From positions 173,419 to 237,418 of the forward strand of contig NZ_HE978643.1 in assembly GCF_000312125.1 (NCBI RefSeq): a stretch of 64,000 nt of DNA, written 5' to 3'. The notes beneath the pieces were generated by a model. It saw only the letters and a list, made by a program, of their open reading frames with translations. It was not told the DNA's origin and did no database searches. This stretch comes from Timonella senegalensis JC301 (GTDB taxonomy: Bacteria; Actinomycetota; Actinomycetes; Actinomycetales; Cellulomonadaceae). Positions 16,773 through 25,809 of this stretch are shown here, one piece after another (position 1 is the stretch's first letter; each line of letters starts with the position of its first letter). A program made the position numbers and the translations under genes.

Positions 16773-18506
16773 ATGCTCATGAAGCTCATCATGAAGCATT
16801 CCAAGCCCTACATCGGGTGGATATGCGCTGTCTTGGTGCTGCAATTGCTCACAACAATTGCGACCCTCTATTTGCCGAGCCTCAACGCTCGCATAATTGA
16901 TAAGGGTGTGACGCTCGGGGACGTCGACTTCATCTGGAGCACAGGGCGAGTCATGCTTGCTGTCGCATTCGTGCAGGTCCTCACCGCGGTGGCCGCAGTG
17001 TACTTTGGCGCGAAAACAGCAATGGCGATCGGCCGTGACCTCCGCCGCGAGGTGTTCTCCTCGGTCACCAAGTTCTCCGCGCAAGACGTCAACAAGTTCG
17101 GCGCCGCAACGCTGATCACGCGAGGCACCAACGACGTCCAGCAGGTCCAAATGCTCGTGCTCATGGGCCTCAACTTCATGGTGAGTGCGCCCATCATGTG
17201 TATCGGTGGCGTGATCATGGCGCTGCGCGAGGACCCTGGGTTGTCTTGGCTCGTCTGGGTTTCGGTCCCCGTGCTATTCGTCGTCGTGGGTATCCTCGTG
17301 TTCTTCCTTATGCCGCTCTTCCGTGAGATGCAGGAGCGCATCGATGCAATCAACGGCGTCCTGCGCGAGCAGATCACGGGCCTGCGCGTCGTTCGTGCAT
17401 TCGTGCGGGAGAAGCATGAGACCGAACGCTTCGAAGACGCGAACCAAAAGTTGACCCGCGTCGGCGTACGTGTAGGTAACCTGTTCGTCCTGATGTTCCC
17501 GCTCATCGGAATGATCCTTCACATCGCCACTGCGGCAGTGCTGTGGTTTGGTGGTCACCGCGTGGACGCCGGTCTCGTTCAGGTTGGTGCTCTCACCGCG
17601 TTCCTCCAGTACCTGCTGCAGATCCTCATGGCGGTCATGATGGGAACGTTTATGGCCATGATGATTCCGCGTGCAATGGTCTGTGCCGACCGTATCGGCG
17701 AGGTCCTAGGCACTACGCCGTCGATGGTTGATCCTGACACTGACTCGGGCACCACGCCGGTGGACGGGACCGTCGCATTCAACAATGTCTCCTTCGGATA
17801 CGAGGGCGCCGAGAGCCACGTGCTCAGTAACATCTCCTTCACCGCCCGCCCGGGGCAGACCACCGCGATTATCGGGTCGACCGGTGCAGGCAAGACCACG
17901 CTCCTCAACCTCATTCCGCGTCTGTATGAGGCAAGTGAGGGCGCAATCACGATCGGCGGTGTCCCGGTCAGCGAGCTCTCCAGAGCCCAACTTTCCTCAC
18001 TCGTTGCAGCAGTTCCGCAGCGCCCGTATCTGTTCTCGGGAACTGTAGCCTCCAACCTCCGGTTTGGCGCCACTGACGCGACCGAGGACGAGCTATGGGA
18101 TGCGCTGACGATCGCGCAGGCCAAAGACTTTGTGAGCGAACGCGAGGGTGGGCTGGAGTCCACAATCTCCCAGGGCGGAACAAACGTATCCGGTGGTCAG
18201 CGACAGCGACTGTGCATCGCTCGCGCAATCGCTGCGCGGCCAAGCATCTACCTCTTCGACGACTCGTTCTCGGCTCTCGACGTTGCAACGGACGCGCGTT
18301 TGCGTGCGGCGCTCCAGGAGCCAACCAAGGACGCAACGGTCATCATTGTGGCCCAGCGCGTCTCGACTATCACGGAGGCCGACCAGATCATCGTCCTCGA
18401 CGACGGGCAGGTTAGTGCGGTGGGAACCCACAGCGAGCTTCTCGAGTCCTCGGCGACCTACCAAGAAATCGTCCAATCGCAGCTTTCTGCGCAGGAGGCA
18501 GCGTAA
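16773..18506 (+). CDS. Heterodimeric ABC exporter, subunit with degenerate catalytic residues
   Basis: This 577-residue half-transporter has a six-helix exporter domain and a C-terminal nucleotide-binding domain. The Walker A (GSTGAGKT, about 368-375) and signature VSGGQ are intact. The Walker B ends LFDDSFSALD, with Asp replacing the catalytic Glu, and the switch loop reads AQRVST with Gln (Q528) in place of His. These substitutions mark the non-hydrolysing site of heterodimeric exporters such as TM287/288 and BmrCD. Its stop overlaps the next start (TAATG), so the two subunits are co-translated. Drug or lipid export is inferred; the substrate is unknown. Confidence 0.93.
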   Translation: MLMKLIMKHSKPYIGWICAVLVLQLLTTIATLYLPSLNARIIDKGVTLGDVDFIWSTGRVMLAVAFVQVLTAVAAVYFGAKTAMAIGRDLRREVFSSVTKFSAQDVNKFGAATLITRGTNDVQQVQMLVLMGLNFMVSAPIMCIGGVIMALREDPGLSWLVWVSVPVLFVVVGILVFFLMPLFREMQERIDAINGVLREQITGLRVVRAFVREKHETERFEDANQKLTRVGVRVGNLFVLMFPLIGMILHIATAAVLWFGGHRVDAGLVQVGALTAFLQYLLQILMAVMMGTFMAMMIPRAMVCADRIGEVLGTTPSMVDPDTDSGTTPVDGTVAFNNVSFGYEGAESHVLSNISFTARPGQTTAIIGSTGAGKTTLLNLIPRLYEASEGAITIGGVPVSELSRAQLSSLVAAVPQRPYLFSGTVASNLRFGATDATEDELWDALTIAQAKDFVSEREGGLESTISQGGTNVSGGQRQRLCIARAIAARPSIYLFDDSFSALDVATDARLRAALQEPTKDATVIIVAQRVSTITEADQIIVLDDGQVSAVGTHSELLESSATYQEIVQSQLSAQEAA

Positions 18507-20548
18507 TGGCACGGAACAAGAAGGAAAAGAACACACCTGTAGTCGAGAACCTGGAAGAGGATTTCTCGAACGCCGGAGATATCGACATCTGGTCCGAGGG
18601 AGCGCCGGCGCGCAAGGCGCAGCACTTCTGGGCATCCGCCAAGCGTCTGGTCGGACTTCTGTCACCCCACAAGGTGGGCATGGCGCTCGTTCTCGCAATG
18701 GTCATTATCGGCGTGGTTCTGTCCGTCATCGCACCAAGAATCCTTGGTAAGGCGATGGACGTCATCTTTGCCGGTGTCATGTCCAAAAACATCCCCGAAG
18801 GCACCGATGTCAATGCGATGATTGCCGGTCTGCGCGCACAGGGCGAGACCGATAAAGCGGACATGCTCGCGAACATGAACCTGAACCCCGGGCACGGAAT
18901 CGACTTCTCGATGCTGGGCAAGTTCATCCTTACTGTGCTCGCCCTGTACTTGGTTGCCTCATTCTTCAACTGGTTGTCGGGATGGTTGCTCAACCGACTC
19001 GTCATGAAGGTCGTGTACCAGCTCCGACGTGACGTCGAGGCAAAGCTCAACCGCCTCCCCATCGGCTACTTCGACACCCGTCAGCGTGGAGACCTCCTGT
19101 CCCGTGTCACTAACGACGTGGACAACATCCAAAACGCACTCCAGCAGGCCATCTCGCAGCTTCTCCAGTCGGTGCTCACCGTGATCGGCATCGTCATCAT
19201 GATGTTCATCGTGTCGTGGCAACTCGCCCTCATTGCCCTCATCGCACTGCCGCTTTCTGCCGTCGCTGCAGGCGTGATTGGTTCCAAGGCGCAGGGGTTG
19301 TTTACCCGCCAGTGGAAGACCACCGGAGCGCTCAACGGCCAGATCGAGGAGTCTTTCTCGGGGCACGAGTTGGTTAAGGTGTTCGGCCGTGAACAGGACA
19401 TGGTCACCCGGTTCACCGAACGTAACGACGAGCTCTTTGACGCATCGTTCGGTGCGCAGTTCGTTTCCGGAACTATCTTCCCGGTCATGAACTTCGTCTC
19501 CTACCTGGCCTACGTGGGAATCGCTGTGGTGGGTGGCCTGCGCGTGGCTTCGGGTCAACTGAGCCTCGGTGATGCCACAGCCTTTATCCAGTACTCACGT
19601 GAGTTCACCCAGCCGCTTGGCCAGATCGCAGGCATGGCAAACATGCTGCAGTCCGGTGTGGCGTCGGCGGAGCGTACGTTTGAGTTGCTCGACGCCGACG
19701 AGCAGAAGCCGGAGCAAGCCACGGTTGTTCTGCCCGAGCGGACCGACGGACGAGTTGAGTTCAAGAACGTCTACTTCTCCTACACGCAGGACAAGCCGCT
19801 CATCGAGGATCTCTCGTTTGAGGCCCACCCAGGACACACCGTCGCGATCGTCGGCCCAACGGGCGCAGGCAAGACAACGCTCGTGAACCTCGTTATGCGG
19901 TTCTACGAACTAAACTCGGGCTCGATCGAGCTTGACGGGGTCGACATCACCGAGCTGAGCCGGGCGGATCTGCGCTCCAAGGTGGGGATGGTGCTCCAGG
20001 ATGCCTGGCTGTTTGGCGGAAGCATCATGGAGAACATTCGGTACGGCCGGCTCGACGCCTCCGATGAGGAAGTCATAGCAGCGGCCAAAGCGACCTTTGT
20101 GGACCGCTTTGTGCGCGCCCTTCCGGATGGATACAACACGCTCATCGATGAGGAAGGCACCAATGTGTCGGCCGGTGAGAAGCAGCTGATCACGATCGCC
20201 CGTGCCTTCTTGGCAAACCCGTCGCTACTGATCCTCGATGAAGCAACCTCGTCTGTGGACACGCGCACGGAACTGCTCGTGCAGAACGCAATGGCTGCGC
20301 TTCGACAGGACCGAACTTCCTTCGTCATTGCGCATCGTCTGTCCACTATCCGTGACGCGGACACAATCCTCGTAATGGAAGAGGGACAGATCGTAGAGCA
20401 GGGCAACCACGCCACGCTGCTTGAGGCGGACGGCGCCTACGCACGCCTCTACAATTCGCAGTTTGCAGGAGCCATTGTGGAGGAAGAAGCCCTCGCGGAC
20501 AGCATAGCCAAAGTGGCCGGTCCGCAGGGGGATTCACCTCGAGTTTAG
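18506..20548 (+). CDS. Heterodimeric ABC exporter, catalytically competent subunit
   Basis: This 680-residue half-transporter partners the preceding gene. The nucleotide-binding domain has Walker A GPTGAGKT (about 450), a VSAGEKQ signature, Walker B LLILDEATS with the catalytic Glu (E579) and the switch His in AHRLST. A charged N-terminal tail of about 45 residues and an extra insertion between the first two membrane helices (about 95-135) account for the greater length and are typical of the YheH/TM288-type subunit. The signature deviates from LSGGQ, consistent with asymmetry between the two ATP sites. Confidence 0.93.
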   Translation: MARNKKEKNTPVVENLEEDFSNAGDIDIWSEGAPARKAQHFWASAKRLVGLLSPHKVGMALVLAMVIIGVVLSVIAPRILGKAMDVIFAGVMSKNIPEGTDVNAMIAGLRAQGETDKADMLANMNLNPGHGIDFSMLGKFILTVLALYLVASFFNWLSGWLLNRLVMKVVYQLRRDVEAKLNRLPIGYFDTRQRGDLLSRVTNDVDNIQNALQQAISQLLQSVLTVIGIVIMMFIVSWQLALIALIALPLSAVAAGVIGSKAQGLFTRQWKTTGALNGQIEESFSGHELVKVFGREQDMVTRFTERNDELFDASFGAQFVSGTIFPVMNFVSYLAYVGIAVVGGLRVASGQLSLGDATAFIQYSREFTQPLGQIAGMANMLQSGVASAERTFELLDADEQKPEQATVVLPERTDGRVEFKNVYFSYTQDKPLIEDLSFEAHPGHTVAIVGPTGAGKTTLVNLVMRFYELNSGSIELDGVDITELSRADLRSKVGMVLQDAWLFGGSIMENIRYGRLDASDEEVIAAAKATFVDRFVRALPDGYNTLIDEEGTNVSAGEKQLITIARAFLANPSLLILDEATSSVDTRTELLVQNAMAALRQDRTSFVIAHRLSTIRDADTILVMEEGQIVEQGNHATLLEADGAYARLYNSQFAGAIVEEEALADSIAKVAGPQGDSPRV

Positions 20549-20563
20549 GTGACACCTTGCTAC

Positions 20564-20593
20564 TAGAGGCCGTACGTTCACGTGCGGCCTCTA
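20564..20593 (+). terminator. Terminator of the ABC exporter operon
   Basis: A 13-bp stem (20564-20576 with 20581-20593, TTCA loop) follows the stop at 20548. Its 3' arm ends inside the -10 box of the next gene. Confidence 0.75.
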
Positions 20594-20597
20594 TAGT
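20592..20597 (+). promoter_or_regulatory. -10 box TATAGT of the acyltransferase gene
   Basis: TATAGT, six bases, then GTG at 20604; a leaderless arrangement. The box overlaps the last two bases of the preceding terminator stem. Confidence 0.65.
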
Positions 20598-20603
20598 GGG
20601 GCT

Positions 20604-21866
20604 GTGCAAAATTCACCCACAAGTGTTTCGGGGAGTGAGACCCTGGCCAGAAAGCGAGTTGTGCTACGGCGTCCCACATCGCTCCCCGCTGAGCTTGCGA
20701 GTCCGCAAAGGGCGCCAAGGACGCGTGATCCCTGGCTCGACAACGTCCGATTAGTGGCGTCGGTTCTTATCGCGGTTGGGCACTTTACCACTCCATTTCT
20801 AAAGTCAAACAACGAATGGGTGTGGCTGTGGGTGACACTCTGGGGCTTCAGACTCCCGGTCTTCGTGATCGTTGCAGGCTACTTCACGTACACGGCCAGG
20901 TACTCGCTCGACAAGGTTATTACCGTGTTCCGCGATGTAGCGCTGGTGTACGTTATTTTCCAAGCCATCGCCTCGCTCTTGGCGTTCGCGAACACCGGCA
21001 ACTGGAAGTTCGATCTGGGCTCCCCGCACATGGCGCTCTGGTTCCTGCCGGCACTGGTGATCTGGCGGCTCCTCGCACCACTTCTCGTGCGGATTCCGCA
21101 CTACGTCATCGTGACCACCGTGGCGTGCCTCGCGCTGTCAACGCTTCCCTACGAAGAACAGTGGATTGCCCGCACGGTGGCCTACCTGCCGCTGTTCGTG
21201 CTGGGAGTCGCCCTGCGCGGGGCCGGGTTGCACGCGCGGCTCAACAAGCCGAGTGTTCGCCTCTGGGCGTGGGCCCTCATCCTCGCGTGGTTTGCTGCAT
21301 CGCTCATTGCTCGCGCCGCGGACGTGAAGTACAAGCGCGGCCCCTTCCTCATGCGCTCCGGCCTGGACGGTGAGGGCTGGGAACTGGTTGTTGAGCTTGC
21401 GCAACGTGCAGCTATTTTGGGCTTGGGCGCTGTTCTCGGCCTGTCGCTGATCGCGATTGTGCCGCGTAAGCGCATCCCTGTTTTCTCGGCGCTGGGCGCC
21501 GGGTCCTTCACGATCTACCTGGTGCACCCACTGATCTACAAGCAGCTCAACTACTGGGAGATCTATGAGGATTACATCGACAGCCGATTCGACCGGTTGT
21601 TCCTCGTCTTCGCAGTGGTTGCGTTGGCTCTCGCACTCGGCTCCGGACCGGTACGAAAGGCCACGCGTTGGTTGACCACACCCAAGACGTTGATTGACGC
21701 GGTCACACTGCGATTCCGAGCAATGCGGGAGGTCGAGTCCGGTGGGCAAACCGTGCCCGCACGGCCAGTGGTTCGCAAAACCGCGAATGCAACGCTTCTT
21801 AGCCCCGTAGAGACCAGCGCCACGAGTCGGCGCCCGGAACCAAAGCGCGAGGGTGCAGACGCCTAG
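20604..21866 (+). CDS. Acyltransferase 3 family membrane protein
   Basis: The 420-residue protein has about ten membrane helices and the acyltransferase-3 pattern: RDPWLDNVRLVASVLIAVGHF at the first helix (with the catalytic-type His), FVIVAGYF, and GSFTIYLVHPLIY near the end. Family members O-acetylate or O-succinylate extracytoplasmic glycans, peptidoglycan or lipids. A hydrophilic tail of about 70 residues follows. A role in modifying the surface glycan made by the 4-11 kb locus is possible but not shown. Its last 68 bases overlap the convergent accE gene. Confidence 0.87.
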   Translation: MQNSPTSVSGSETLARKRVVLRRPTSLPAELASPQRAPRTRDPWLDNVRLVASVLIAVGHFTTPFLKSNNEWVWLWVTLWGFRLPVFVIVAGYFTYTARYSLDKVITVFRDVALVYVIFQAIASLLAFANTGNWKFDLGSPHMALWFLPALVIWRLLAPLLVRIPHYVIVTTVACLALSTLPYEEQWIARTVAYLPLFVLGVALRGAGLHARLNKPSVRLWAWALILAWFAASLIARAADVKYKRGPFLMRSGLDGEGWELVVELAQRAAILGLGAVLGLSLIAIVPRKRIPVFSALGAGSFTIYLVHPLIYKQLNYWEIYEDYIDSRFDRLFLVFAVVALALALGSGPVRKATRWLTTPKTLIDAVTLRFRAMREVESGGQTVPARPVVRKTANATLLSPVETSATSRRPEPKREGADA

Positions 21867-22053
21867 TCCGGTTCTCCCATTGGGAGGGCGGCGGCAGCGG
21901 CGCCTCATCGAGGTCTGCTGAACCTGCCATAGCGGCGAGGCCCGCCACGAGTGCCGCAACCTCGAGATCGTCCGGTCTTCCACCCACGACCTGCACGCGC
22001 GTTGTGGCGGCGAGCGCCGCCGCAAGGATGTCTTCTTGTGTGGCCTCACTCAT
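21799..22053 (-). CDS. accE: Acyl-CoA carboxylase epsilon subunit
   Basis: This 84-residue protein lies 39 bases downstream of the beta-subunit gene and has the layout of actinobacterial epsilon subunits: a short N-terminal helix (EDILAAALAATTRVQVVGG), a GRPDDLEVAALVA segment, an acidic/proline linker, then a W-rich C-terminus (SQWENR, SWRWSLRG). The epsilon subunit stabilises and activates the alpha-beta carboxylase complex. GGGGGA upstream of the ATG acts as ribosome binding site. The 3' end overlaps the convergent acyltransferase gene. Confidence 0.88.
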   Translation of the reverse strand: MSEATQEDILAAALAATTRVQVVGGRPDDLEVAALVAGLAAMAGSADLDEAPLPPPSQWENRTRRLHPRALVPGADSWRWSLRG

Positions 22054-22092
22054 GGCGTCCCCCGTTCGCTGGTTCAGTTGGGCAGCGTGTCA

Positions 22093-23673
22093 TCACAGTG
22101 GAATGTTTCCGTGCTTCTTGGCAGGAAGCGAGGCGCGCTTGGTCTTGAGAGCACGGAGGGCGCGCACGATCTGGGTGCGGGTTTCACGAGGTGCAATGAC
22201 CGCGTCGACGTATCCGCGCTCCGCCGCGTCCCAAGGGTTCACTATCGCGTCCTCGTATTCCTTGGTGAGCCGCGCACGTTCGGCCTCAACGTCTCCGCCC
22301 GCGTCCGCCACGCTCTTGAGGGCACCGCGCTGAAGGATGTTCACTGCACCGCCTGCGCCCATGACGGCGATCTGCGCGGTCGGCCACGCGAGGTTCACGT
22401 CCGCGCCGAGCTGCTTGGACCCCATAACGATGTAGGCGCCGCCATACGCCTTCCGCGTGATGAGCGTGACGAGCGGAACCGTGGCCTCCGCGTACGCAAA
22501 GATCAGCTTGGCGCCGCGTCGGATAATGCCGTTCCACTCTTGGTCTGTGCCCGGCAGGAAGCCGGGGACGTCCACGAGGGTGAGCACAGGGATGTTGAAG
22601 GCGTCGCAGGTGCGCACGAACCGCGCGGCCTTTTCGGCCGCGTTAATATCGAGCGTCCCAGCCATGGAAAGCGGCTGATTAGCGACGATTCCCACGGACT
22701 GTCCCTCGACTCGCGCGAATCCGATGAGGATATTTGGAGCGTACAGCGGCTGGATTTCGAGGAACTCTTCGTCATCGACGATGTGCTCGATGACCCTGCG
22801 CATGTCATACGGGCGGGAGTCAGAATCAGGGATGAGGATGTCGAGCGCACGGTCGGCGTCGTCGACCTCAAGGTCAGCGGGGAAGTCGAAGACCGGTGGC
22901 TCGGAGAGGTTGTTTTGGGGGAGAAACGAGACGAGCGAACGGACGTAGTCGATGGCGTCGTCCTCGTCCGCACCCATGAAGTGTGCAACGCCGGAGCGTT
23001 CGTTGTGTGTTTGTGCACCGCCGAGTTCTTCGAACCCGACTTCCTCTCCGGTTACCGAACGGATGACGTCGGGGCCAGTGATGAACATGTTGGACGTTCC
23101 GTCCGCCATCACGATGAAGTCGGTCAGGGCAGGGGAGTACACAGCGCCGCCTGCTGACGGTCCAAGGATGAGTGAGATCTGGGGGATAACGCCGGATGCG
23201 GCAACGTTGCGCCTGAAGATCTCGGCGAACTGGGTGAGGCCCGCGACACCCTCCTGGATGCGTGCACCACCACCGTCCGAGATGCCGATCAGGGGCACAC
23301 CTGTGCGGAGCGCCAGGTCCATGACCTTGGTGATCTTCTGGCCGTGGACCTCGCCGAGCGAGCCGCCGAACGTAGTGAAGTCTTGCGAGTACACAGCGAC
23401 TTGGCGGCCATCAATGGTTCCGTGTCCAGTGACTACCCCGTCGCCTGCAATGCGCTTCTTCTCCAAGCCAAAGTTGGTCGAGCGGTGCTTGGCAAACGCG
23501 TCGAGTTCCACAAAGGAGCCCTCGTCGAGGAGCGCCTCGATGCGCTCTCGCGCGGTCTTCTTCCCGCGGGGGTGCTGCTTCGACTGTGCGAGTTCCTCGT
23601 GCTGGGTTACGGCCTGCGCGCGGCGCTGCTCGAGGTCGGCGAGCTTGCCTGCGGTGGTAGAGAGATCGGTCAC
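22093..23673 (-). CDS. Acyl-CoA (propionyl/acetyl-CoA) carboxylase beta subunit
   Basis: The 526-residue carboxyltransferase shows the crotonase-like signature twice: [18 protein letters not shown] with [12 protein letters not shown] in the N-terminal half and [12 protein letters not shown] with [16 protein letters not shown] in the C-terminal half. It transfers the carboxyl group from biotin of the alpha subunit (11307-13088) to acetyl- or propionyl-CoA. It is followed by accE and is divergent from birA, so one locus holds transferase, accessory subunit and biotin ligase. The GTG start is preceded by TACGCT seven bases upstream. Confidence 0.94.
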   Translation of the reverse strand: MTDLSTTAGKLADLEQRRAQAVTQHEELAQSKQHPRGKKTARERIEALLDEGSFVELDAFAKHRSTNFGLEKKRIAGDGVVTGHGTIDGRQVAVYSQDFTTFGGSLGEVHGQKITKVMDLALRTGVPLIGISDGGGARIQEGVAGLTQFAEIFRRNVAASGVIPQISLILGPSAGGAVYSPALTDFIVMADGTSNMFITGPDVIRSVTGEEVGFEELGGAQTHNERSGVAHFMGADEDDAIDYVRSLVSFLPQNNLSEPPVFDFPADLEVDDADRALDILIPDSDSRPYDMRRVIEHIVDDEEFLEIQPLYAPNILIGFARVEGQSVGIVANQPLSMAGTLDINAAEKAARFVRTCDAFNIPVLTLVDVPGFLPGTDQEWNGIIRRGAKLIFAYAEATVPLVTLITRKAYGGAYIVMGSKQLGADVNLAWPTAQIAVMGAGGAVNILQRGALKSVADAGGDVEAERARLTKEYEDAIVNPWDAAERGYVDAVIAPRETRTQIVRALRALKTKRASLPAKKHGNIPL

Positions 23674-23680
23674 CTAATAG

Positions 23681-23686
23681 AGCGTA
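23681..23686 (-). promoter_or_regulatory. -10 box TACGCT of the carboxylase beta gene
   Basis: TACGCT, seven bases, then GTG at 23673 on the minus strand; a leaderless arrangement. Confidence 0.5.
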
Positions 23687-23798
23687 GTTGTAGAAAGGCC
23701 TCAGCGTCTGTAGTGCCACACTCGTGAAATGGGCATGCATGTTGTGTGGTTCCTACAAAGGTGCGCGGGTGGGTGCCCGGAGCGGGCACTATAGAACA

Positions 23799-24665
23799 AT
23801 GACTCATGCTCAGACCTTGGACCTGCGCACACAGGCGCTTTCGAACGCGCTTGCGGCGGCAGGCGTCCCGGTCCCCACTGTCCTTGTGGTCGAAGAAGCC
23901 GCATCCACAAACACGGAGCTGGCAGCCCTCGTGGATGGCTCGGACCCTCAGTGGCGGGAAACGTCTGTGCTTGTTGCGCGCCATCAGAGCGCTGGGCGAG
24001 GACGAATCGACCGGTCCTGGGATGTGCTGCCCAACTCCTCATTCACCTTCTCGCTCCACATAGAACTCGACTTCGAGCCGCAGGCCTTTACGTGGGTCCC
24101 GCTGGCGGTGGGAGCGATCCTCGCCGAAGAGCTTGGTGAAGCCCTTGGTGTCGATGTAGGTGTGAAGTGGCCGAACGACCTCGTGGTGCGGAACGCGGGT
24201 CCTGAGCTGGAGGGTTGGCTGTCGATGAGAAAGGTGGGTGGCATCCTTGTGCAACGGGTGGGAACTCGTAGCGTCATCGTGGGCGTGGGCATCAACGCGA
24301 CTCAAGATGCCGAGCAACTGCCTGTCCCCACGGCGACGTCGTTGGCTCTGGCGTTGGGGGAGAGGCAAAGCAGCGGGCTCGGCGATGGCAATGAACTACT
24401 AGCCGGGCTCATCGTGCGGATCATCAACTCGCTGCGGCTACTCGAACGCGCAGGCGGGGATCCAGGAGTGAGCGGGCTTCATGACCGGTGCGTGGCCCAG
24501 AGTGTGACGCTCGGAACGTCTGTGCGCGCAGAATTGACAGACGGCACCATCCTTTTTGGCATGGCCACGGGGCTCGCCGCGGATGGAGGGCTGATCGTGG
24601 CGGGGGGAGATGGTGAGGAACTCGTGGTGACATCCGGTGACGTGTATCACCTTCGACTACACTAA
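23799..24665 (+). CDS. birA: Biotin-[acetyl-CoA-carboxylase] ligase
   Basis: The 288-residue protein contains the biotinyl-AMP site GRGRIDRSW (about residues 66-74) and KWPNDLV, KVGGILV and VGVGIN, followed by the C-terminal SH3-like domain. It lacks the N-terminal helix-turn-helix of E. coli BirA, so it is a ligase without the classical repressor function. The frame is open upstream to 23724, but ATG at 23799 places the family start correctly and has a CACTAT box six bases before it. It is divergent from the carboxylase beta gene whose alpha partner it biotinylates. Confidence 0.93.
   Translation: MTHAQTLDLRTQALSNALAAAGVPVPTVLVVEEAASTNTELAALVDGSDPQWRETSVLVARHQSAGRGRIDRSWDVLPNSSFTFSLHIELDFEPQAFTWVPLAVGAILAEELGEALGVDVGVKWPNDLVVRNAGPELEGWLSMRKVGGILVQRVGTRSVIVGVGINATQDAEQLPVPTATSLALALGERQSSGLGDGNELLAGLIVRIINSLRLLERAGGDPGVSGLHDRCVAQSVTLGTSVRAELTDGTILFGMATGLAADGGLIVAGGDGEELVVTSGDVYHLRLH
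24658..24663 (+). promoter_or_regulatory. -10 box TACACT of the cyclase gene, inside birA
   Basis: TACACT, six bases, then GTG at 24670. The box covers the last codons of birA, so the cyclase gene could have its own leaderless transcript in addition to readthrough. Confidence 0.5.
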
Positions 24666-24669
24666 CTAG

Positions 24670-25809
24670 GTGACCATCGCCAATCCGCCATTCGAACCAC
24701 AGCCTCAACCCGTAACAAACCCCAAGGAAATCGCTCGGAAACTGGACGATGTCCTTCTTAAAGGCCAACCCATCTACACCGAAGAAGAGTTGTGCGAGGC
24801 CACGGGTGCTACGTCGGCACAGGTTAACGCGTACTGGCAGGCGTTGGGGCTACCCGTTGCGGACGCGTCCGCGCAGTCCAAGATGTTCACGGCAGATGAC
24901 GCACGCTCCCTACAGATGCTTTTCGACCTCGCAGAGCGGGAACAGTTCGACTACCGCACTCTCACCTCGCTGATCCGGTCGGTCGGTCACACCACCGAAC
25001 GTCTTGCCCTGTGGCAGGCGGAGGCGCTTGTGGAGCACTTCTCGCATTCGTTCGACCTTGATGATCTCTCCGCTCGACACGAGGTGCTCTCCCGCATGGA
25101 GGACATGGCGCCGGTGTTTGTGGAGCAGATGACACACGCCTGGCGCAGGCAGATGGCGGCGCTCGCAGGACGCTGGTTTGTTGAGTTCTCAGGTGACCGT
25201 GAAGAAGACGCTCCGGGGCAGGGACAACTCCCGCTGCCCAGAGCAGTTGGGTTTGCGGATATCGTCTCGTTTACTTCCCAGACTGCGAAGATGCGGTCGT
25301 CCGAGCTCTCCAACTTCATTTCTGGCTTCGAGGCGGCGGCTCGTGACGTTATTACGAAAGCGGGCGGACGAGTGGTCAAGACGATCGGGGATGCTGTCCT
25401 ATACATCGCCGACGACGTCCAGACCGGCGCTAACGTGGCGCTCGGGCTTGCTGACGCCGGGAACTCCGATGGCGTGGGAAGCATGCCAAAGGTGAGGGTC
25501 TCCCTCGTGTGGGGTCGTGTGCTTTCGCGCTTCGGAGACGTGTTTGGCTCCTCGGTTAATCTTGCGGCCAGGCTCTCTAATGAGGCGGAACCAGGAAGGG
25601 TCATGCTCGATCCGGCCACCGCCGCACTGCTGTCCACGGACCATCGGTATGCGCTCATCGGCCAAGAGGCCCGCCCACTTCAGGGGCTAGGGGACGTGGC
25701 GCCGGTCCAGTTGCAGTGGGCCTACAACCCAAGCGCGCAGAACGATTCGTTTGCCCAGGACGAGCCTCAAGCGCCAGATTCTGGGACACCAGAACCGCAC
25801 TCTCTCTAG
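24670..25809 (+). CDS. Class III adenylate/guanylate cyclase
   Basis: The 379-residue soluble protein has an N-terminal regulatory region (about 20-175; an adenylate-cyclase-associated helical domain beginning with an HTH-like segment). A class III cyclase domain follows, with metal-binding FADIVSFT (D near 195), GGRVVKTIGDAVLY and FGSSVNLAARL containing the transition-state Asn and Arg. It makes cAMP (or cGMP) from the triphosphate. It starts four bases after birA. Its TAG stop shares CTAG with the stop of the convergent SRAP gene. Confidence 0.9.
   Translation: MTIANPPFEPQPQPVTNPKEIARKLDDVLLKGQPIYTEEELCEATGATSAQVNAYWQALGLPVADASAQSKMFTADDARSLQMLFDLAEREQFDYRTLTSLIRSVGHTTERLALWQAEALVEHFSHSFDLDDLSARHEVLSRMEDMAPVFVEQMTHAWRRQMAALAGRWFVEFSGDREEDAPGQGQLPLPRAVGFADIVSFTSQTAKMRSSELSNFISGFEAAARDVITKAGGRVVKTIGDAVLYIADDVQTGANVALGLADAGNSDGVGSMPKVRVSLVWGRVLSRFGDVFGSSVNLAARLSNEAEPGRVMLDPATAALLSTDHRYALIGQEARPLQGLGDVAPVQLQWAYNPSAQNDSFAQDEPQAPDSGTPEPHSL

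Noticed and set aside
16555-16782. 75-codon open frame upstream of the ABC exporter
   Set aside because: It runs through a terminator hairpin and into the exporter start, with no ribosome binding site or recognisable protein pattern.
22036-23157. 373-codon plus-strand open frame opposite the carboxylase beta gene
   Set aside because: It is antisense to a strongly conserved enzyme; no domain pattern and no start signals.
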